64,000 nucleotides of DNA. Source: Symbiodinium natans. Its lineage: Eukaryota > Sar > Dinophyceae > Suessiales > Symbiodiniaceae. Below are positions 25,647-41,783 of this stretch, in pieces. The first letter of the stretch is position 1. Each line of letters opens with the position of its first letter. The position numbers and the translations under genes are program-made. Location: contig CAJNDS010001890.1 of assembly GCA_905221605.1 (NCBI GenBank), positions 1,325,001 to 1,389,000 on the forward strand, given 5' to 3'. The notes under the pieces were generated by a model. That model worked only from the letters and a program-made list of their open reading frames with translations. It was not told the DNA's origin and made no database searches.

Positions 25647-26007
25647 TATGACTATGATGATCATCATCGCTCGAATCCGAGGTGAGGAGTTGCTATTCCT
25701 GCAGGGATTCCCCGTGCACGATTTGCCATCCGATTTGGCTATTTCACAGAATCAGGCTGCTGACCTAGCGGGCAACGCGCTCCCTGATCTTGTTGTGAGT
25801 GAAGTGAGCTGTGAGTTATTCGCTGTGCAGCTGCGGAAATATGATTCAGCAGGGGTGAACTGAAACGAACCTAGGTTTGCAGTTCCTTGTGTTATGGCAG
25901 TCATCGTATCGCTGCTGTCTTCGCTCCGATGGAATACCGACAGCGAGGATGAAGAGCTACGAGAGCTGCAAAGGCATTTAGAGTCGCCTGCAGTTTGTAT
26001 GTCATGA
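21550..26007 (+). CDS. DNA (cytosine-5) methyltransferase, 15 exons, 826 aa
   Basis: Exons: 21550-22189, 22292-22533, 22632-22811, 22949-23025, 23074-23173, 23270-23349, 23427-23484, 23662-23786, 23905-24079, 24313-24556, 24655-24767, 24875-25003, 25035-25098, 25682-25810, 25883-26007. Every junction keeps phase and the sum is 827 codons. Residues 1 to about 300 are disordered (Ala/Pro/Lys/Glu). Then the C5-MTase motifs come in canonical order: I (SACSGSGCFELA, about 324), II (FVCELTPWKQKFL), IV (GFSC, about 436), VI (FILENVD, about 488), VIII (GIPQRRVRLYLVGL, about 530), a target-recognition region, IX (EELLFLQGFP, about 745) and X (GNALP, about 772). The enzyme transfers methyl from S-adenosylmethionine to DNA cytosine through the motif IV Cys. 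Motif IV is SC rather than the usual PC. Donors include GC and GA. I see no chromatin-reader domain and no transposon domain fused to it. Confidence 0.88.
24168..24206 (+). repeat. GA dinucleotide microsatellite in a methyltransferase intron
   Basis: An uninterrupted (GA)n run of about 19 units between exons 9 and 10. Confidence 0.95.
25150..25672 (+). repeat. ATC trinucleotide satellite in a methyltransferase intron
   Basis: (ATC)n with frequent interruptions fills almost the whole intron between exon 13 (ending 25098) and exon 14 (starting 25682). The intron splits one codon between motif IX halves. Confidence 0.95.
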
Positions 26008-26099
26008 TGTTTGAATAGCCTCAATAGCCGTCATGCATTTCATCTGACAGGCACTCCATGAATGGCATTCGACAGAAGCGCTGAGGGGGACGTCGCGCT

Positions 26100-26600
26100 G
26101 GGTTAGTTGTTTTCGGCGGGTGGCCGGGGGGGGGGGGTTCTTCACTTCGGGCCCGAAGCCTTAACCGCTTTGGCCATAGCCATAGCCCATAGCCATAGCC
26201 TTCTAACTTCTAAACCCTTAGCAGCCTTGGGCCTTGGTAATGCTAGCATAAGCCAGGCCACGTAAGCATTGCAGCCACGAGCCACTGGGCCCGAAGTTGA
26301 GTTTCACTTTTCTCAGTGTCATTGACACTGATTGACACTGTGACACTGAGTCTGACGAGAATGCCAATGGTTTGCTAGCAGCGCGACAAAATTAAATCCG
26401 CAAATGAAGTTTGTTCATCCGTGTTTGCCGCAACAACCGGCCCGGAACCAAAGCCTTTAATCCGATCTACTACTACAGACTCTAGCCCACCAGCACCCAA
26501 CACGTCACCTCCCAGCCCCACCCCGCGACCCACCCATACCACACCAGAACCGCGACCCACCCATACCACACCACAACCGCGACCCACGACCTGCCACTCT
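26100..26600 (+). other. Right edge region of the block, no gene seen
   Basis: After the methyltransferase stop come a run of nine G, a GGCCATAGCCATAGCC repeat near 26170-26205, and a TGACACTGATTGACACTG repeat near 26315-26350. The words GAAGCCTTAA occur here (26155) and at the left edge (6741), too short to call terminal repeats. No exon was supported. Confidence 0.5.
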
Positions 26601-26614
26601 ACTGCGCCCCACCG

Positions 26615-26860
26615 CCCTCACTGCACCCCACCGCCTGCACGACCTGCACCACTGCACCCCACCACCTGCACCACTGCACCCCACCACCTGCACCACTGCA
26701 CCCCACCACCTGCACCACTGCACCCCACCACCTGCACCACTGCACCCCACCACCTGCACCACTGCACCCCGCCACCTGCACCACTGCACCCCGCCACCTG
26801 CACCACTGCACCCCGCCACCTGCACCACTGCACCCGACGACCCACACCGCTGCACCGCAC
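26615..26860 (+). repeat. Minisatellite, unit TGCACCCCACCACCTGCACCAC
   Basis: About ten copies of a roughly 22-nt unit, with an A/G change separating early (CCACC) and late (CCGCC) copies. It lies just outside the right edge of the gene-bearing block and shares the TGCACCC core with the palindromic intron at 16.4-16.9 kb and, inverted, with the minisatellite at 6.3 kb. Confidence 0.9.
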
Positions 26861-26927
26861 CCTAAAACCATCTGAGAATCTATGCGACAGAGCATTGCTT
26901 TTAAATTTTGATAAGTTTAGGGTTTAG

Positions 26928-34675
<7,748 letters not shown>

Positions 34676-34745
34676 GTTAGGGCTCAGGGTGCGGGGTCTC
34701 GGGGTTTAGTGAGTTTGGGGTTCGGGGGTACTTCTAAGAGGGCTT

Positions 34746-34828
34746 ATCAGTACCACAAATAAGGTTATGACCATACGTACCCCACTTATAACACTACTTC
34801 GAAGTACCCATGAACTTCCAAGTGGGAT
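34746..34828 (+). mobile_element. TIR element family B, copy 3 (truncated)
   Basis: The right end TACCCATGAACTTCCAAGT is clear; the left end is short (GTACCACAAATAAGG). Directly abuts family C copy 1. Confidence 0.55.
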
Positions 34829-34835
34829 GTAAGGT

Positions 34836-34961
34836 TTACAGGGTGGGGCCCCCTAGTTATAGGTAGAGTTATAAGGGCCCTAAATTGGGTTATAAGGACC
34901 CTAAGTTAGGTTATAAGTCCCTTAACTACAGTTAGCATAGTAAGGGGGCCCCACCCTGTAG
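34836..34961 (+). mobile_element. TIR element family C, copy 1
   Basis: Perfect terminal inverted repeat TTACAGGGTGGGGCCCC / GGGGCCCCACCCTGTA around a TTATAA-rich interior. Nearly identical, in reverse orientation, to the copy at 44.16 kb. Confidence 0.9.
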
Positions 34962-36169
34962 AGTCTAGATCGAATCTGGTTCTGGGCTTTCTGCGGGCTT
35001 GGGCCCGGTTTAGGTGGGAACGCTGTTATGGTCCCCAAGTCTCCACATTACATCGGCACCCCCCCCCTCCCCCTTAAAAGAGGTTTTAGGGCGTATTTAG
35101 AGAAGCCCCTAAACCCTGAACCCTAAACCCTAAACCCTAAACCCTAAACCCTAAACCCTAAACCTCAGAGAAGCCCCTCAACAATTTCGGGCATATTTAG
35201 AGGGTTTCAGTGCCTTTTTTTCGTTAGGGCTTTGGTCTTTGGCCTCCTTGGCTTGAGGCTTTGGGCTTCTTTAGGGTTTAGGGTTTAGGGTTTAGGGTTT
35301 AGGGTTTAGGGTTTAGGGTTTAGGGTCTCAGTTTAGGATGTTTAGGGTGTCCGGTGCTCGTGGGGGCACTGCCCGATTTAGACCGCTTTTTTGGGAAGGC
35401 AACCTACAAATTTGCAGCTTCGGCGGTTTGGCATGCGCCAGACTATAGTTGCCTAAATCGATTCCTGTGACTATCCATGTAGATACGGTAGGAGGGATCC
35501 TGAAGTCTTGAAGGGATTAAGGTTTAAGGGGATGTAGGGTTTACTGAAAATGGATTCCCGAGTCTGCGAGAGAGAGAGAGAGAGGGTTTACTGAAACAGT
35601 CGGTTCTCTTCCCAACTTTTAATCACCCCCCCCCTCCCACCCCCCAAACACACAAACGTATCACATGTTCCAACCGACTGCATGGGCATTCTGCAATAAA
35701 AGGGGGGGGGGGGGGGTGAGGTGTTCAAAATAGTGGGGAAGAAAGCCTCAGGTCTACTGGCTCTACGGGCCAAAGAATCCTTCCCTCACATGCGCCGGCA
35801 CACGAAGCTGAAGGCAGGACATGGCCTTTCGGGCCCAAAACCCGAAACCCCGAAACCCGAAACCCGAAACCCGAAACCCTAGCCTGAAACCCCAAACCCC
35901 AAACCCGAAGCCCTAAACCCTAAACGTGAAACTCAGGTTTTGAGGGGGCCAAAGGAGGTACCGTTATAAGGGACTCTAGAGGGGCTCTAGAGTGGTTATG
36001 TTGGGGCTACGTAGGGTTACAAGGCCTGTGCAAGGTCCTAAAGTTTATACAGTACTTATAACGCCAACTATATGTCTACCTGTAACCTGCTTAGGGGACT
36101 GAGGGAACTTAGGGGGCTCACAAATACAGTTTTGATTGGGGGAATCCAATTAAGGACCGTTGATACCTA

Positions 36170-36290
36170 ATGTATGTATGTACGTACGTATGCATGTACG
36201 TATGTACGTATGAATGCACGTATGCATGCATGCATGCATGCATGCATGCATGCATGCATGTATGCAGTATGTACGCATCCATGCATTGTG
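36170..36290 (+). repeat. TGTACGTA / TGCA microsatellite
   Basis: (TACG TATG)n grading into (CATG)n and (TGCA)n; self-complementary. Confidence 0.9.
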
Positions 36291-36610
36291 TGCATGCACT
36301 GTGTGCATGTTTTGTAAGGGCAGGATTTAGGATGGGAAGACAGGTTCAGGGGCATTTGTGATCTTGAAACCTAAGCCCTAAGCACTGCACCCTCAGTTCA
36401 CTTGCTAGGGTTTAGGGTTTAGGGTTTAGGGTTTAGGGTTTAGGGCTTAGGGTTTAGGGTTTAGGGCTTAGGGCTTAGGGCTTAGGGTTTAAAGTCGAGG
36501 GTGCCAAACCCATCTTGTTTGGCAAGCCAGGAGGAAGGACAGCCCTGTGAGCCTCACGCGTGCCCCGGCTTGGCTTGGCCCCAAGACTTGCCGGGGACCA
36601 CAGCCTTGTG

Positions 36611-36738
36611 TACTTACTTTGAGGTTCATGGGTACTTATAACCCCAACTATAAGTCTACTCATAACCTACTTAGAGGACTTAGGGGCTTATAAGTACAGT
36701 TATAATTGGGGTTGTAAGTACCCTGAACCTCCAAGTAT
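36611..36738 (+). mobile_element. TIR element family B, copy 4
   Basis: Left ACTTTGAGGTTCATGGGTAC, right TACCCTGAACCTCCAAGTA; the inner words CTTATAACCCCAACTATAAG and CAGTTATAATTGGGGTT are inverted relatives. Confidence 0.85.
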
Positions 36739-38071
36739 ATGGGCTCTCGGAACCTTATGGGTTCTAGGACCCGCGGTCCCTGGAAGTAGGAAACCCTAAA
36801 CCCTAAACCCTATATCGAGGAACCGAATATGAGGTCCCTGGAAATATAGGGATATAGAAGCATCTCGTACAAACTCGAGTACGTGCAGTCGCGCAAGGGC
36901 GTCCAACAAGGATTTGCCCATGGCCGTGTGGTGGAGCATACGTCGGTTGGCGTGCCTTCTTAAGTATTCGCCATGCAAACCCTCAACCCTTAGCCCTAAA
37001 CCCCAAACCCTAAACCCTAAACCCTAAGCCCCCAGTTGGGCCCTCGATGTTCCACTCCGGCACAAAGTGCCGCCGCCTCCCTGGGCTCCCTTTGCCGTTT
37101 GCGGCGTGGAGCTGGGCAGCTTGCCGCCAGACCACAACGCCAACCTCCACCCCCCCAACCAAAATAATATCAAAACACACACACACACAGAAAAAAAAAT
37201 AAAATAATAGTAAGAGAATAATAATTAATACTAATATTTATAAAAGGAGTGAGAATAGCTGAGCCCTAAACCCCTAAGCCTAACCTATAGTTAAGCCTGT
37301 AAACCCTGAAGTACAACCACCACCCCCCCCCCCCCCCAATATTTCTGATGCGCCTCTCGGATCCGAGATCCGATGGCCAGCATCGAAGAGAGGGTTTGAA
37401 GGCAGCAGGGAGCTGGAAACCGATGCCCTGCGAAAAGTTTTTAGGGTTTAGGGTTTGAGCCTGGGGTTTAGGGTTTAGGGTTTAGGGTGGCAGGGTGGCA
37501 GGGTGGCAGGGTGGCAGGGTTCAATGCCTAGGGGCTAGGGCTTGTTTAAGGAGGTTGTTTTTGTGCCCCTTTGTTATTTCCAGGCATGTGCTCCAGGTTT
37601 TCTAGGACTTAACGGCCTGTCGGGTTTCTCATAGGCTCGGCTCTTGGGTTGAGGAGACCTAAAGCCTTTTAGGGTTTAGGGTTTAAGAACGCAGGAGGTC
37701 CAATTTCAGTGATCAAAAAGCACAGGGTGTGCGTCAAGAACAGAGCCTGTCTTCAACAAACCCAGAGAGCCAGAAACACACACTCCCTAAACCCGAAATC
37801 CTTAACCCTTCGCCCTAAACCCTAAACATAAACCAAGCCTCAACAAACTCAAGACCTTAGCACAATCCCTTGCTGGGCTTTTCAGCCCGATTCAAACCTC
37901 CGAACCGAGCCTCTGGTCTGTAAGTTGCTCTCTCTCTCTCTCTCTCTACTTCAGTACTGGGAGCGGTTGATCTAATCGCCTCCTCCTTGAATCTCAGGTA
38001 TAAATTTAGGGCTTAGGGTTTCGGGTTTAGGGTTCATTGGACAGTCCTTCTAGCCGACCCAAAAAATCATG

Positions 38072-38160
38072 TAGGGTTTAGGGTTTAGGGTTTAGGGTTT
38101 AGAGTTTAGGGTTTAGGGTTTAGGGTTTAGGGTTTAGGGTTTAGGGTTTAGGGTTTAGGG
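38072..38160 (+). repeat. TTTAGGG array, about 12 units
   Basis: One AGAGTTT variant; followed by a 21-base C run. Confidence 0.98.
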
Positions 38161-39374
38161 TCATGTCCCCCCCCCCCCCCCCCCCCTCACCCCCCCAACG
38201 CATGGTTGACCCCTTGGGCCCCGCTTACGGGGGTTGAAAAAAATGCTGCCTTTGACCTCGCGCCCGAATTCGCACTCTTCAAGCAGTGGCCCCTGATTGC
38301 ATTGATTGCATTAGGGTGTAGGGTTTAGGGTTTAGGGTTTAGGGTTTAGGGTTTAATTAGTAGGGTTTTGGGTTTAGGGTTTAGGGGTTTATAGGACTGG
38401 CAGCCAAAAGAGGCGATAGAAGCCAAAGCTGTTACATCAGAGGTCTTTGCAACAAGCATCGTTCTTTGCTCCGCGACGTTTAGGGTTTAGGGTTTAGGGT
38501 TTAGGGTTCAGGGTTGAGGGTTTAGATATACAAACTCCCATATGGGGGGTTACGAACATAAGGGACCCCTAGTACAGACCCCCAGTAGGACTCCCTGAAA
38601 ATTCGAAGGACCCCAAGAAGGTGCCGGTCATTTTGGAGACCTTGAACCCTAAACCCCTGATCCCCTAACCAAAGGTACCCCTAGTTTCGGAAGCCCACAT
38701 ACACAAATCTAAACTACGGCCTGGGCCTAGAGGTAAAGACAGGGTTTGGGGTTCTTGGTTCAACCCAGGGGCCCCCCCGCCTTCAAAACCTCTTGATTCC
38801 TGAACCGCTTTGGGCCCTCAAAACCCCAGGAATTGAGACCCCAGAACCCTCCTTAGGAGGTACCAGTCCCTCCCTAAACCCTAAACCCTAAACCCTGAAC
38901 CCTAAACCCTAAACCCCAAACCGTAGGAGGGTCCTTTGGGAGCCTTGAGGCCTGCACCCTAAACCCTGAACCGCTTTGGGCAAGGTGGTTTTAGGGTTTA
39001 GGGTTTAGGGTTTAGGTTCCATGTTTGGTTGCTTGTTAGGGGTTCAGAAATCACTCCAAAGCTGAAGCAGTAAGCTTTGAATGTAGCAACACATTTTGCA
39101 GTCCAAGCTTTTTGGGTTTGGGGGTTTAGGGTTGATCTAAGGGTAGTTACATGCCCACTTTATATGATGCCTTACCTTCCTTAAAGGGTTCTGAAGTATG
39201 GGCCCTTGGTTGTATAGGGGCATATGAGGGGAATGAAAGGGCTCCCCGGGCCCATGCTAAGGGACCATGGAACTACCCTAATTTTAAGAGTTTAGGGTTT
39301 AGGGTTTAGGGTTTAGGGTTTAGGGTTTAGGGTTTAGGGTGCGCGGTTTCGGGTCTCTTCCCATGTTTTAACAG

Positions 39375-41326
39375 GGGCCTGAGCTCGAACACTTATTCAC
39401 ATCGACAGCATGCGAAATCAGGCCTGCTGCGGTTTCCCGATGCCCTTGTAAACGCTTCGAAAAAGGTGCGCTGCGAGCCAGGTTCAGCCAACCGGTGCCA
39501 GGACTAGGTTTTAGGGTTTAGGGTTTAGGGTTTAGGGTTTAGGGTTTATGGCTTAGGGTTTAGGGTTTACATCGACCACGCCCTAAACCCTAATCCCTAA
39601 ACCAGAGTTGGACTTAGGACCGATATAAAATGCCCGAATGGGTGGTGTAAATGTCAGATGCTACCGCCTCCTAAACCCTATCCACACTTGTATATTTAAT
39701 AGGTACATTGCCCCATGTATTCATGCATGAATTTGCATCTTGCACTGGTGTAAATTGCACAACAAGCCCTATTAGCCCTATAAGGCCTATATCTACAGAC
39801 CCTAAAAGCCCTCTGAGGCCTTATAAGCCCTATAAGCCCTATATCTACAGACCCTATGAGCCCTCTAAGGCCCTACAAGCCCTATATCTACAGACCCTAT
39901 GAGCCCTCTAAGGCCTTGTAAGCCCTATATCTACAGACCCTAAAAGCCCTCTGAGGCCTTATAAGCCCTATAAGCCCTATATCTACAGACCCTATGAGCC
40001 CTCTAAGGCCCTACAAGCCCTATATCTACAGACCCTATGAGCCCTCTAAGGCCTTGTAAGCCCTATATCTACAGACCCTGTAAGCCCTATAAGGCTTTAT
40101 AAAGCCCCAGAAGCCACAATCCTGCCTCCGGTGCAGCTCCGCATCCGCCTGGACCGCCTGTGCTTCCACGTGAAGTGCGACACCGTGCTGCTGGCACTGT
40201 TGGCTTAGGGTTTAGGGTTTAGGGGTTTAGGGTTTAGGGTTTAGGGTTTAGGGTTTAGGGTTTAGGGTTTTAGGGTGTTAGGGTTTAAGGTTTAGGGTTT
40301 TTGGGTTTTTGGGTTTTTGGGTTTTTGGGTTTAGGGTTAGGGCTTTTAGGGTTTAGGGCATTCTCCAACCAACATACGCTATTAGGCCCTAGAATCCCCA
40401 TGATAATCAACCCTCTAAAGCGCCTTTTTCTTGGGGGTTATAGGGCCTATAACCCCCAACAAAAAGGCCCTTTATAGGGTTGATTATCATGGGGATTATA
40501 GGGCCTTTTTTTTTCGGGTTTAGTAGCCCGTGCTGGAAAGCCCCAACACCTCACAGAGTGCCCACAAGTTCGCCTGTTCCCTAAGGGTCCATGTACCTAT
40601 ATGGTCTATACTTGGCCCCTAAAGCTGCTATATGGGAACCCCTTTAAGGCCCAAGTATATACTAAACCCTAAACCCTAAACCCTAAACCCTAAACCCTAA
40701 ACCCTAAACCCTAAACCCTAAACCCTAAAGCTGCTATATGGGTACATGGACCCTTGGGGGTTGAGGGACGAAGGCTTAAAGCCACCAGCCCTGACATACC
40801 AACGGAACTGCACCCCAAAAGAGCACAGCTCCGGTGCAGGTTTAGGGTTTAGGGTTTAGGGTTTAGGGTTTAGGGTTTAGGGTTTAGGGTTTAGGGTTTA
40901 GGGTTTAGGGTTTAGGGTTTAGGGTTTAGGGGACTAAGGGTAAAAAAACCACGAAACATGTTCAAACCTACCCCCGTATAGGGCTTCTGGGTTTAGTTTG
41001 GCTTTTGCCTCAGGAGCCGGAAACCTCTATAATAAAATTCAAAGTCCTTCAAAGATAAGGGGCTTCACGTCAGCTTCCTGAACGCGAGGCTCTGTAGGAC
41101 GTCTGAAGAGATTCGGCTTAGGGCTGAGGGTTTTATGCTCGGGTTCGACGGGATGCAAACTATATAATCCTTGTGAGGCCGTGATCATTTCATACAGGGC
41201 CCCCAAACCCTAAACCCCAAACCCTAAACCCCAAACCCAATATAGCAGGTGCGGGCCTTGCTGGTGGCCAAGGACGAGCTTGCCTCCCTACTGCCGGCAT
41301 TTGCACCCAGGATGACCAGGGCGGGG
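39375..41326 (+). CDS. Exon-like pieces, probably 5' part of the 41.8-47.4 kb gene
   Basis: Three pieces with good splice signals: 39375-39465 (GPELEHLFTSTACEIRPAAV, ending CPCKRFEK, donor GTGCGC), 40137-40202 (LRIRLDRLCFHVKCDTVLLA) and 41249-about 41326 (VRALLVAKDELASLLPAFAP). The second and third join in phase 0. The first does not join the second directly, so an exon is missing or the first belongs elsewhere. No family was recognised. Confidence 0.5.
39768..40100 (+). repeat. Higher-order minisatellite (CCCTATATCTACAGACCCTA...)
   Basis: Subunits of about 50-70 nt built on AGCCCTATATCTACAGACCC recur. Variants (CTAAAAGCCCTCTGAGG, CTATGAGCCCTCTAAGG, CCTTGTAAG) repeat in the same order with a period of about 177 nt, so it is a two-level repeat. 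CCCTATAAG is itself a relative of CCCTAAA. Confidence 0.85.
40384..40507. repeat. 124-bp near-perfect palindrome
   Basis: The arms meet at GGTTATAGGGCCTATAACCC. The outer words AATCCCCATGATAATCAACC and GGTTGATTATCATGGGGATT are perfect complements. Probably a foldback element. Confidence 0.85.
40588..40757. mobile_element. TIR element interrupted by a CCCTAAA array
   Basis: AAGGGTCCATGTACC at the left and GGTACATGGACCC at the right are inverted. A ten-unit CCCTAAA array (about 40664-40731) sits between, and CTAAAGCTGCTATATGGG occurs on both sides of it. Confidence 0.7.
40840..40930 (+). repeat. TTTAGGG array, about 13 units
   Basis: Perfect units; lies between exons 40137-40202 and 41249-41326. 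Confidence 0.98.
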
Positions 41327-41783
41327 TTCAGGGTGGAGGTGTGGGGTTGCATGGGCTTAGGGATGGTTCATGGGTTCTGAGCGCCTGAGAGAGACAGAGA
41401 GAGAGAGAGTCCTAAACCCCAAACCCTAAACTCGGTGTCGGCTTTTGGTGTACAGTCTGGGTCTCCAGGTGCTTTTGTTTTTGTTTTTTTTAAAGCTTCG
41501 AGGTGCAGTGTTGAGCAACCCCGAACGAGGCCCTATAAGCCTTACCCAAAGGCTCCTTTGTCGTACCTTTTTGGGTAGTAGACTAGAGTCCGCTATGACT
41601 AACCCCAAAAGGAATGTTGCTAAGTTAACCCGAGCTTCAAGTAGATGGCCTCTCAGCAACAAGGATCAAAAACCCTCAGCCCGAAGAAGTCTAAGAACTC
41701 CTTACCGCAACCCTAAAAACCCTTATAAACCCTAAACCCGAAACCCTAAACCCTAAACCCTAAACCAGACGATGCGGACCTAG

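Larger units (their letters stand above)
6213..26927 (+). other. Giant intron 11 of the ankyrin gene, hosting a gene-bearing block
   Basis: The donor GTTCAG follows exon 11, and the acceptor TTTAG before exon 12 lies inside a telomere-like repeat. G left over from exon 11 plus TG from exon 12 restores a codon in the ankyrin frame. Both edges hold TTTAGGG units, but between about 6.64 and 26.1 kb there are essentially none. That interior carries four genes or gene remnants on + and different microsatellites. I read it as a large insertion. I found no terminal inverted repeat or target duplication at the edges, so the limits are loose: left between 6633 and 7001, right between 26008 and 26600. 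Confidence 0.7.
34676..39374 (+). other. Repeat-rich stretch with no gene I can support
   Basis: Holds family C copy 1, family B copy 4, telomere-like arrays (35108-35163, 35274-35326, 36412-36490, 38072-38160), GA, poly-G and poly-C tracts, and a TGCA-rich microsatellite. Weak open pieces near 35353-35460 (VLVGALPDLDRFFG), 36838-36960 (open on both strands) and 38255-38300 (AAFDLAPEFALFKQWPL) may be exons but lack confirming phase. Confidence 0.5.

Noticed and set aside
10638-26007. An LTR or LINE retrotransposon carrying the methyltransferase
   Set aside because: I saw no YxDD reverse transcriptase motif, integrase zinc site, protease DTG/DSG in context, or long terminal repeats, and the genes contain introns.
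36796-36978. Minus-strand 60-codon ORF (RRMLHHTAMGKSLLDALA)
   Set aside because: Protein-like, but the + strand frame is equally open and every confirmed exon in the window is on +; not supported either way.
39768-40100. CRISPR array
   Set aside because: There are no unique spacers; the whole stretch is one repeated family.
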